Shown here piece by piece: positions 57,654 to 64,000 of a DNA stretch of 64,000 bases. Under the pieces are notes generated by a model. The model made no database searches. It was not told the origin of the DNA and saw nothing but the letters and a program-made list of their open reading frames with translations. The DNA lies in assembly GCF_030269545.1 (NCBI RefSeq), contig NZ_BSTN01000004.1, positions 62,001 to 126,000 of the forward strand, in the 5' to 3' direction. Source of the stretch: Actinomadura sp. NBRC 104425 (GTDB lineage Bacteria > Actinomycetota > Actinomycetes > Streptosporangiales > Streptosporangiaceae). The position numbers were made by a program, and so were the translations under genes. The stretch's first letter is position 1. The number at the start of each line of letters is the position of its first letter.

Positions 57654-60168
57654 GCACCTGCGCGTCCTGGACCTGACCGACGAGCGCGGCCTGATGTGCG
57701 GGCGGCTGCTCGCCGACCTGGGCGCGGACGTGGTGCAGGTCGAACCGCCGGGCGGGTCGCCCGCCCGGCAGGCCCCGCCGGTCGCCGGCGGGCCGGGCCC
57801 GTCGCTGTTCTGGGAGGCCTACGCGGCCGGGCGGCGCGGCGTCGTCGCCGACCTGGACACCGAGGAGGGCCGCGCGCTGGTGCACCGCCTGGCGGACGCG
57901 GCGGACGTCGTCGTCACCTCGGCCCCGGCGGCGTGGCTGCGGGAGCGGGGCCTGGACCCGCAGACGCTGCGCACCGGCCGGCCCCGGCTGATCGTCACGG
58001 CGATCACGGCGTTCGGGCTGTCCGGGCCCAAGGCCGGCTACGCCGACGGCGACCTGGTCGTCTGGGCGGCGGGCGGCCCCCTCGACCCGCACCGCGACGA
58101 GGGCCGGCCGCCGCTGCGCATCAGCGCCCCGCAGGCGTTCCTGCAGGCCGGGGCGGACGCCGCGGCGGGCACGCTGCTGGCGGTGCTGGCGCGGGAGGCC
58201 ACCGGCGAGGGGCAGGTCGTGGACGTCTCGGCGCAGGCGTGCCTGGGCGTGGCGACGCTCGCGCGCGTCCTGGCGCACGCGGTCGGCGACGGCGACCCCG
58301 AGTGGCACCGCGAGCCCGCACCGCCCTCCGACCAGAGCGGCAGCGGCGCCGCCACGCCCAACGCCATGAAGAAGTGGCAGGTCAAGGACGGCATGGTCGA
58401 GCTGCACCTGTCGATGGGCCCGGCGGCCGGAGCGTTCACCAACAACCTGTTCGCCTGGCTGCGCGACGAGGGCGCGGTGGACGAGCGCATCGCGTCCTGG
58501 GACTGGCGCACCCTGCCGCGCCTGCTCGCCGACGGCACGCTCACCCCCGCCGACCTGGACGAGGCCCGCGCCGCCGTCCGCGCCTTCCTCAAGGACCGCA
58601 CCAAGGCCGAGGTGCTGGACGCGGCGCTGCGCCGCCGCCTGCTCTGCGTGCCGATCTTCGACATGGCCGACGTGGCGAACGCGCCCCACCTGGCGGCCCG
58701 CGGCTTCTGGTCCGAGGTGGAGATCGAGGGCCGCAAGGTGCGCATCCCCGGCCGCTTCGCGCAGGTCACCGGCGGCGACGGGCCGCGGGTGCGGCGCCGC
58801 GCCCCGCGCGTCGGCGAGCACACCGGCGAGGTGCTGCGCGAATGGCTCCCCGGCGACCGCGCCGACCCTGCCGACCATGCCGACCGCGCCGTCTGCGCCG
58901 ACCGTGCCGTCTGTACCGACCGTGCCGTCCCGGCGGCCCGCCCGCGGGGCGCACGGGCCCTGGACGGCCTGAAGGTGCTGGACCTGGCGTGGGTGGTCGC
59001 CGGGCCGCTCATCGGCCGGGCCCTCGCCGACTTCGGCGCCTGCGTCGTGCGGGCCGAGTCCGGCACGCGCATCGAGACGGCGCGGCTCATGCAGCCGTTC
59101 TACGGCGGCGCGCCCGGCCCGGAGAACTCGGCGCTGTTCGGCAACTGCAACGCCGGCAAGCTCGGCCTGACCGTCGACCTCAACAGCGAGGACGGGCGCG
59201 CGGTCGTCCGCGACCTGGCGCGCTGGGCCGACGTGGTGGTCGAGTCGTTCTCGCCCGGCCGGATGGCCGCCTGGGGGCTGGACTACGCCGCGCTCGCGGC
59301 GGACAACCCGTCCCTGATCATGCTGAGCACCAGCATCGCCGGGCAGAGCGGCCCGCTGGCCAGGCTCGCCGGGTACGGCAACGTCGGCTCGTCGCTGAGC
59401 GGGCTGCAGGGCCTGGTCGGCTGGGAGGACCGGCTGCCGCTCGGCCCGTTCGGCCCCTACACCGACTACCTCGGCCCCCGGCTGGCGCTGGCGGCGCTGC
59501 TGGCGGCGGTGGAGGACCGCCGCCGCACCGGGCGCGGCCGCCACATCGACGTGGCGCAGATCGAGGCGGGCGTGTTCTTCCTGTCGCCGCAGGTGGCGCG
59601 GTACGGGTTCGACGGGACGATCGCGCGGCGCCGGGGCAACCGCGACGAGGTGCTCGTCCCGCACGGCGTCTACCCGTGCCGGCCCGAGGACGGCCGCGAC
59701 CGGTTCGTGGCGATCGCCGTGCGCACCGACGCCGAGTGGCTCCGCCTGGCCGCCGTCCTCGACCGCCCCGACCTGGCCGGACGCGAGGACCTGGCCACGG
59801 CGCCGGGCCGCCGCGAGCACGAGGACATGCTCGACGAGGCGATCGCCGAGTGGACGTCCCGGCACCGCGCCCGGGACGTGGAGCGGCTGCTGCAGGCCGA
59901 GGGCGTCCCGGCCCACACGTCCCAGGCGAGCGCGGACTTCGTCGCCGACCCGCAGCTGGCCGCGCGGGGCCACATCGTGGCGCTGCCGCACCGCCTGCAC
60001 GGCACGGCGTACGTCGAAGGGCCGCGCTACCTGCTGTCGGCGACGCCGGGCGCCGTGCGACGTCCCGCCCCGACGCTGGGGCAGGACAACGAGACCGTCC
60101 TGCGGGAGATCCTCGGCTACCCCGAGGCGCGGGTGCGTGAACTGCTGGAGGGAGGCGCGCTCCGTTGA
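57646..60168 (+). CDS. double-domain CaiB/BaiF-type CoA transferase (two tandem class III domains in one chain)
   Basis: 840 residues, twice the usual length. Domain 1 (about 1-400) has LRVLDLTDERGLMCGRLL, FGLSGPKAGYADGDLVVW with Asp136 at the catalytic Asp position, and VGEHTGEVL. Domain 2 (about 435-840) has LKVLDLAWVVAGPLIGRALA, VESFSPGRMAAWGLDY and GNRDEVLVPHGVYPC, but reads GYGNVGSSLSG where the Asp is expected. A repetitive linker (residues 404-430) joins them. Some CoA transferases of this family are heterodimers of two related subunits, such as benzylsuccinate CoA transferase BbsEF (established), so this looks like a fused heterodimer in which domain 1 is catalytic (inference). ATG 57646 is chosen; GTG 57640 is possible. 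Confidence 0.87.
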   Translation: MLEHLRVLDLTDERGLMCGRLLADLGADVVQVEPPGGSPARQAPPVAGGPGPSLFWEAYAAGRRGVVADLDTEEGRALVHRLADAADVVVTSAPAAWLRERGLDPQTLRTGRPRLIVTAITAFGLSGPKAGYADGDLVVWAAGGPLDPHRDEGRPPLRISAPQAFLQAGADAAAGTLLAVLAREATGEGQVVDVSAQACLGVATLARVLAHAVGDGDPEWHREPAPPSDQSGSGAATPNAMKKWQVKDGMVELHLSMGPAAGAFTNNLFAWLRDEGAVDERIASWDWRTLPRLLADGTLTPADLDEARAAVRAFLKDRTKAEVLDAALRRRLLCVPIFDMADVANAPHLAARGFWSEVEIEGRKVRIPGRFAQVTGGDGPRVRRRAPRVGEHTGEVLREWLPGDRADPADHADRAVCADRAVCTDRAVPAARPRGARALDGLKVLDLAWVVAGPLIGRALADFGACVVRAESGTRIETARLMQPFYGGAPGPENSALFGNCNAGKLGLTVDLNSEDGRAVVRDLARWADVVVESFSPGRMAAWGLDYAALAADNPSLIMLSTSIAGQSGPLARLAGYGNVGSSLSGLQGLVGWEDRLPLGPFGPYTDYLGPRLALAALLAAVEDRRRTGRGRHIDVAQIEAGVFFLSPQVARYGFDGTIARRRGNRDEVLVPHGVYPCRPEDGRDRFVAIAVRTDAEWLRLAAVLDRPDLAGREDLATAPGRREHEDMLDEAIAEWTSRHRARDVERLLQAEGVPAHTSQASADFVADPQLAARGHIVALPHRLHGTAYVEGPRYLLSATPGAVRRPAPTLGQDNETVLREILGYPEARVRELLEGGALR
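58855..58935 (+). repeat. 9/18-bp in-frame repeat encoding the inter-domain linker
   Basis: Nine-base units beginning GACC (58855-58881) pass into 18-base units (58882-58899, 58900-58917 and a partial third). They encode D-R-A-D-P-A-D-H-A, then DRAVCA, DRAVCT and DRAVPA. Being multiples of 3, they keep the frame. Confidence 0.85.
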
Positions 60169-60794
60169 GCGCACAGGCGAGCACGAAGAACAAGGCGGCC
60201 GCCGGGCCGGACGACTGGAAGGCCGAGTGGCAGCCCGTCGTCGACGCGGTCGGCCGCGACTTCTCCGACGGGGAGACCGTCTGGGGCGCGGACGCCGTCG
60301 AACGCGGCGCGATCCGCCGATATCTGGAGCCGCTGGAGTTCGACTGCGCGCTGCACACCGATCCACAGGTGGCGCGCCGGGCCGGGTTCGCGGACGTCAC
60401 CATGCCCTACACCGGGCTGATGTCGTGGACGCTCCCGCCGATGTGGCGGCCCGGCGAGACGCTGTTCGACAGCGACGACCGCGACGCCCAGCCGGTGCGC
60501 AGCGCCATCAACAACCAGGACATGCCGATCGGCCCGAAGACCACCGGCTTCTTCGGCACCGACATCGAGGTGGACTTCCTGCGCCCGGTGGTGGCGGGCG
60601 AGCGCATCGGACGGCGCGGGCGGCGGCTGGTGTCGTGCGTGCCGAAGGAGACCTCGGTGGGGCGGGGCGCCTTCATGACCTGGGAGAGCGAGATCGTCAC
60701 CACGTTCGGCGAGGTGGTGGCGCGCATCCGCATCGGCACCTACGCCTATGTCCCCAAGAACGACGTTCCCGACAACGACGACCGAAAGGGGTGA
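60165..60794 (+). CDS. MaoC-like hot-dog hydratase subunit (N-terminal type)
   Basis: 209 residues. Resembles the MaoC_dehydrat_N type hot-dog fold: LEFDCALHTDPQVARRAGFADVTMPYT, then FFGTDIEVDFLRPVVAGERI and a C-terminal strand region. No clear hydratase dyad is seen, so it may be the structural partner of the next protein, as in two-subunit MaoC enoyl-CoA hydratases of steroid catabolism (ChsH1/ChsH2 type; established for mycobacteria). The start is TTG 60165, overlapping the previous stop (TTGA), with GGAGGGAGG upstream. Confidence 0.8.
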   Translation: MSAQASTKNKAAAGPDDWKAEWQPVVDAVGRDFSDGETVWGADAVERGAIRRYLEPLEFDCALHTDPQVARRAGFADVTMPYTGLMSWTLPPMWRPGETLFDSDDRDAQPVRSAINNQDMPIGPKTTGFFGTDIEVDFLRPVVAGERIGRRGRRLVSCVPKETSVGRGAFMTWESEIVTTFGEVVARIRIGTYAYVPKNDVPDNDDRKG

Positions 60795-60798
60795 GCCG

Positions 60799-61275
60799 GT
60801 GGACACGACGGCCCTGGAAGGGCGCAGGTTCGAGGACGTGACGGTCGGGGAGGAGCTGCCCGGCGCCGACTACCCCCTGACCGTCTACCGGCTGGTGATG
60901 GCGGCGGGCGCCAACCGTGACTTCAACTCCATCCACCACAACACCGAGTACGCCCGCAAAACGGGCGCGCCCGAGATGTACGCCAACACCCAGTTCCTGC
61001 TGGGCGCGTGGGAACGCTGCGTCCGCGACTGGATGGGCCTGGCCGGGCAGATCCGCGCCATCCGCGGCTTCCGGATGCGGTCGTTCAACGTCGTCGGCGA
61101 CACCATGCGGGTCCGCGGCGAGGTCAAGGACGCGCGCATCGACGAGGAAGGCCGGGGCGTGGTGGAGATCGCGATCCGCTGCGAGAACTCCGGCGGCGTG
61201 ACGGTCGGGCCGGGCGTCGTCGAGGTCGTGCTGCCGCGCCGTGGTGAGGAGGACGCATGCGAGGAGGGCGCATGA
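60799..61275 (+). CDS. MaoC-like hot-dog enoyl-CoA hydratase (catalytic subunit)
   Basis: 158 residues. The hydratase-type motif is GANRDFNSIHHNTEYA with Asp41 and His46 as probable catalytic dyad. The first strand region FEDVTVGEELPG is typical of MaoC domains. It should add water to a 2-enoyl-CoA, probably as a heteromer with the preceding protein. GTG 60799 follows AAGGGG. Its stop overlaps the thiolase-like gene (ATGA). Confidence 0.85.
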   Translation: MDTTALEGRRFEDVTVGEELPGADYPLTVYRLVMAAGANRDFNSIHHNTEYARKTGAPEMYANTQFLLGAWERCVRDWMGLAGQIRAIRGFRMRSFNVVGDTMRVRGEVKDARIDEEGRGVVEIAIRCENSGGVTVGPGVVEVVLPRRGEEDACEEGA

Positions 61276-62441
61276 GCGGGGGACGCACCGCGGTCATCGC
61301 GGGCCTCGGGCTGACCGAGTTCGGCCGGATCTACGGGCGCACGCCCGCCGACTTCGCCGTCGAGGCGATCGCGCGCGCCGCCGAGGACGCGGGCCTGGCG
61401 CTGGGCGACATCGACGGCCTGCTGGTCAACCCCGGCGTCGGCGGCGACATCGACCTGCGCCTGCAGTCCACGCTGCAGATGCGCAACACCCGACTTCTGG
61501 CGACCATCCAGGGGTTCGGGTCGTCGGCCGGGCAGATGGTGCAGTACGCCTCGATGGCCATCGCCGCCGGCATGGCCGACGTGGTGGCCTGCGTCTACGC
61601 GGACGCGCCGCTGAAGGAGGGCAAGGGCGCCGGCGCCTCGTACGCCGGGCAGCGGCGGGCGATGCGCGGCGTCGGCGCGCTGCCGGCCGCCGCCGGGCTC
61701 AAGGCGGCGCCCGAACGGTACGCGATCGCGGCCCGCCGCCACATGGAGACCTACGGGACGACCAGCGAGCAGTTCGGCGCCGTCGCGGTCGCCGCCCGGC
61801 AGTGGGCGTCGATGAACCCGCGCGCGCAGATGCGCGAGCCGATCACGCTGGCCGACCACCAGGCCTCCCGCATGATCGCCGACCCGCTGCGGCTGCTGGA
61901 CTGCTGCCTGGTCAGCAACGGCGGCGTCGCGGTGATCCTCACCACCGCCGAGCGGGCCGCGGGGCTGCGCAGGCCGCCGGTGCACATCTGGGGCTGGGGG
62001 CAGGCGCACCCCGGCTACGTCAACCGGCGCGGCAGCGAGTTCGGCCTGGTCACGGGTGCGGCGCGGTCGGGCGCCGAGGCGCTGAAGATGGCCGGGATCG
62101 GCGTCGGCGACATCGACATGTGCCAGATCTACGACTGCTTCACCTACACCACGCTGGTCACGCTGGAGGACTACGGGTTCTGCGCCAAGGGCGAGGGCGG
62201 CGCGTTCGTCGCGAGCGGCGCGATCGCGCCCGGCGGGAGCCTGCCGGTCAACACCGGCGGCGGCGAGCTGTCGTCCTTCTACATGTGGGGGATGACGCCG
62301 CTGTCGGAGGCGGTCATCCAGGCGCGGGGCGAGGGCGGCGACCGCCAGGTGCCCGCGCACGACCTGATCATGGTGAGCGGCAACGGGGGAGTGCTCGACT
62401 TCCACTCGACCCTCATCCTCAGCCCGCACCCCAGGACGTGA
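61272..62441 (+). CDS. thiolase-fold protein of the Ltp2/SCP-X type (probable retro-aldolase)
   Basis: 389 residues with thiolase fold but without the thiolase nucleophile: the Cys position reads QGFGSSAGQM. Other landmarks are VYADAPLKEGKGA, CQIYDCFTYTTLVTLEDYGF and NTGGGELSSFYMWG, which match the lipid-transfer-protein thiolases. In actinobacterial steroid degradation Ltp2 is an aldolase that cleaves a side-chain beta-hydroxyacyl-CoA made by a MaoC hydratase and needs a DUF35 partner (established). Here MaoC genes precede and a DUF35 gene follows, so the same job is likely. ATG 61272 (GAGGAGGG upstream) is chosen over ATG 61257. Confidence 0.85.
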   Translation: MSGGRTAVIAGLGLTEFGRIYGRTPADFAVEAIARAAEDAGLALGDIDGLLVNPGVGGDIDLRLQSTLQMRNTRLLATIQGFGSSAGQMVQYASMAIAAGMADVVACVYADAPLKEGKGAGASYAGQRRAMRGVGALPAAAGLKAAPERYAIAARRHMETYGTTSEQFGAVAVAARQWASMNPRAQMREPITLADHQASRMIADPLRLLDCCLVSNGGVAVILTTAERAAGLRRPPVHIWGWGQAHPGYVNRRGSEFGLVTGAARSGAEALKMAGIGVGDIDMCQIYDCFTYTTLVTLEDYGFCAKGEGGAFVASGAIAPGGSLPVNTGGGELSSFYMWGMTPLSEAVIQARGEGGDRQVPAHDLIMVSGNGGVLDFHSTLILSPHPRT

Positions 62442-62445
62442 CGCG

Positions 62446-62871
62446 ATGCCGGACGAGAAGGACGCACTGATGAGCCTGATCCCTGTGGAGCGGGACGAGC
62501 ACTCGGCCCCGTTCTTCGACGCCGCCGCCGAGGGCACGCTGCTGCTGCGCTACTCGCCCAGCAGCGGCGAATGGTCCGAGCCGGCCGCGGTGGTGTGCTC
62601 GGTGACGCAGGCGCGGGACCTGCAGTGGCGGCCCGCCGCGGGCACCGGCGAGCTGGTGTCCTGGACGGTCAAGCCGGGCCGCCGGGGCCCCGACGGCGTC
62701 CGCGGGCCCGACCAGGTCATCGGGCTGGTGGAGCTGACCGAGGGGCCGTGGCTGACGCTGCGGCTGGTGGACGCCGAGGGCCTGAAGCTGCGCGCGGGCC
62801 TGCCGGTGCGCGTCGAGTTCGTCCGCCCAGAGGGCGGCGAGCCCCTGCCGGTCGGCCGCGTCCACGACTAG
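62446..62871 (+). CDS. DUF35 OB-fold protein, partner of the thiolase-fold aldolase, with degenerate zinc ribbon
   Basis: 141 residues. The OB-fold part GELVSWTVKPG, QVIGLVELTEGPWLTLRLVD and GLPVRVEFVRPEGG is clear. The N-terminal FFDAAAEGTLLLRY leads into the place of the rubredoxin-like zinc ribbon, but three of the four expected cysteines are missing (YSPSSG instead of CxxCG; only VVCSV keeps one). DUF35 proteins stabilise and complete thiolase-fold partners. It starts four bases after the aldolase gene stops. Confidence 0.82.
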   Translation: MPDEKDALMSLIPVERDEHSAPFFDAAAEGTLLLRYSPSSGEWSEPAAVVCSVTQARDLQWRPAAGTGELVSWTVKPGRRGPDGVRGPDQVIGLVELTEGPWLTLRLVDAEGLKLRAGLPVRVEFVRPEGGEPLPVGRVHD

Positions 62872-62876
62872 AATCT

Positions 62877-63704
62877 ATGAGTATGAATCGTATGAATAGT
62901 GGGTCGGTGGGCGTGCACGTGGAGCGCCGCGGGCCGGTCGCCTGGATCCGGATCGACCGGTCCGAGCGGCGCAACGCCTACGACCTGGCCATGGCCCGCA
63001 CCATGATCGGGGCGTTCGAGGACGCCGCCGACGCCGACGCGGTGGTGCTCACCGGCACCGGCGGGGCGTTCTGCGCGGGCGGGGCGCTCGACCAGCTCGA
63101 CGACCCCGACCCGGGCCGGCTGCGGGCGCTGTTCACCGCCTCGCTGCGGCTGGTCGACGCCATCCGCGCCTGCCCCCGCCCGGTGATCGCCGCGGTCGAC
63201 GGGCCCGCCGCCGGAGGCGGCAACGAGCTCGTCGTCGCCTGCGACTTCGCCATCGCCACCCGCCGCTCCACGTTCGGGCAGACCGGGCCCCGGGTGGGCT
63301 CGGCCGGGGTGCTGGGCGCCACGAACATGCTCACCGTCCAGATCGGCGAGAAGCGCGCCAAGGAGATGGCGATGCTGTGCCGCCGCTACACCGCCGAGCA
63401 GGCCCTCGCCATGGGCCTGATCAACGAGGTCGTCGACGACGACGGGCTGGAGGAGGCGGTGGCGCGCTGGATCGCCGAGATCCGCGCGCTCAGCCCCCGC
63501 TACCTGGAGATCGCCAAGATCAGCTCCAACCAGTGGTGGCACCAGTCCGCCGACAACATGAACACGGGCCTGGGCATGCTCGTCCAGGCCATCGGCAGCG
63601 AGGACATGCGCGAGGGCGCCCGGGCCTTCCTGGAGCGGCGCGCCCCCGACTTCCGCGGCGCCCGCGCCGCGACCGACGCCGCACGTGAAGGGGGCCGTCC
63701 GTGA
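62877..63704 (+). CDS. crotonase-family hydratase or ring-cleaving hydrolase (MenB/BadI-like)
   Basis: 275 residues from ATG 62877; ATGs at 62883 and 62892 are possible. Oxyanion segments: SERRNAYDLAM with GAFCAGGALDQL, and DGPAAGGGNELVVACDF. FGQTGPRVGS and the MLCRRYTAEQALAMGLINEVV segment are typical of the MenB/BadI branch, whose members make or break carbon rings; this favours a ring-opening role over simple hydration (inference). The start region is unusually AT-rich with repeated TATGAAT words and no Shine-Dalgarno sequence. The stop overlaps the next gene (GTGA). Confidence 0.85.
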   Translation: MSMNRMNSGSVGVHVERRGPVAWIRIDRSERRNAYDLAMARTMIGAFEDAADADAVVLTGTGGAFCAGGALDQLDDPDPGRLRALFTASLRLVDAIRACPRPVIAAVDGPAAGGGNELVVACDFAIATRRSTFGQTGPRVGSAGVLGATNMLTVQIGEKRAKEMAMLCRRYTAEQALAMGLINEVVDDDGLEEAVARWIAEIRALSPRYLEIAKISSNQWWHQSADNMNTGLGMLVQAIGSEDMREGARAFLERRAPDFRGARAATDAAREGGRP

Positions 63705-64000
63705 CCTTCCGCTACTACCGCGACATCCACCCCGCCTTCCCGAACCGCGAGGACTGGGCGCTGCCCACCGTCCTGCGGCACCACGCCGAACGGCGGCCCG
63801 ACGCCGTCTGGCTGGACGCCCCCGAGGAGAACGCCGCCTGGACCTACGCGCAGGTGCTCGCCGAGGCCGAGGCGATCGGCGCGGCGATGCTGGCGAACGG
63901 GGCGCAGCCCGGCGACCGGGTCGTGATCTACGCGGCGAACTCCTCCCGGTTCGTGCGCACCTGGCTCGGCACCGCCGTCGCCGGGCTGGCGGAGGTGCCC
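63701..64000 (+). CDS. acyl-CoA synthetase (AMP-forming), N-terminal part (runs off the window)
   Basis: First 100 codons only. FPNREDWALPTVLRHHAERRPDAVWLD, WTYAQVLAEAEAIGAAML and GAQPGDRVVIYAANSSRFV are the typical N-terminal segments of ANL-family acid-CoA ligases; the ATP-binding motifs lie beyond the window. It would activate a carboxylic acid substrate or intermediate to its CoA ester. GTG 63701 overlaps the preceding stop. Confidence 0.87.
   Translation, partial: MTFRYYRDIHPAFPNREDWALPTVLRHHAERRPDAVWLDAPEENAAWTYAQVLAEAEAIGAAMLANGAQPGDRVVIYAANSSRFVRTWLGTAVAGLAEVP

Overview
The window is very GC-rich (roughly 70% or more by eye), with many GTG starts, four-base ATGA/GTGA gene overlaps, F420-type (LLM) oxidoreductases, Gly/Ala-rich linkers and actinomycete-type gene families. 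It is chromosomal DNA from an actinobacterium. A spore-pigment-like type II polyketide locus and a Streptomyces-like acyl-CoA dehydrogenase/carboxylase operon suggest a filamentous actinomycete, perhaps of the Thermomonosporaceae; that placement is inference. No rRNA, tRNA, insertion sequence, phage gene or CRISPR array was recognised.

Layout. 1-210: 5' end of a dihydroxyacetone kinase gene (minus). 428-6777: leucine/isovalerate catabolic operon (acyl-CoA dehydrogenase, HMG-CoA lyase, biotin-dependent acyl-CoA carboxylase alpha and beta) facing a TetR gene across two palindromic operators. 6845-8104: coiled-coil protein with a Cys cluster. 8217-11924: corrinoid uptake and salvage operon (btuF-btuC-btuD-cbiZ) behind a cobalamin riboswitch. 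12257-14235: two secreted proteins with related C-terminal SH3-like domains, one an M23 peptidase. 14794-16909: MFS exporter facing a MarR gene, followed by a 7-copy 14-bp tandem repeat. 17198-19364: two membrane proteins. 19370-31777: type II polyketide cluster of whiE type with its own fused acetyl-CoA carboxylase, a cyclase-cupin fusion protein, an internal response regulator and a terminal histidine kinase. 31979-35599: KimA-like potassium importer, an LLM oxidoreductase and a DoxX-like protein.

35802-64000 is one large catabolic island: two FadR-type GntR regulators, thiolase, dehydrogenases, acyl-CoA dehydrogenases, crotonases, CoA transferases, a Baeyer-Villiger monooxygenase, aldehyde dehydrogenase, TRAP transporter, P450 with its ferredoxin, two hot-dog hydratases, an Ltp2-like thiolase-fold aldolase with a DUF35 partner, and an acyl-CoA synthetase running off the end. 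Together these suggest import of an organic acid, oxygenation, CoA activation and side-chain or ring degradation by beta-oxidation and retro-aldol cleavage. The substrate cannot be read from the sequence; a terpenoid- or steroid-like acid is a hypothesis.

Recurring signals across the window: several promoters appear to give leaderless mRNAs; five genes end in short tandem repeats (period 13-17 bp) that contain the stop codon; and an AT-rich word TGATAAT(G/C)AA occurs in three intergenic regions of the catabolic island.
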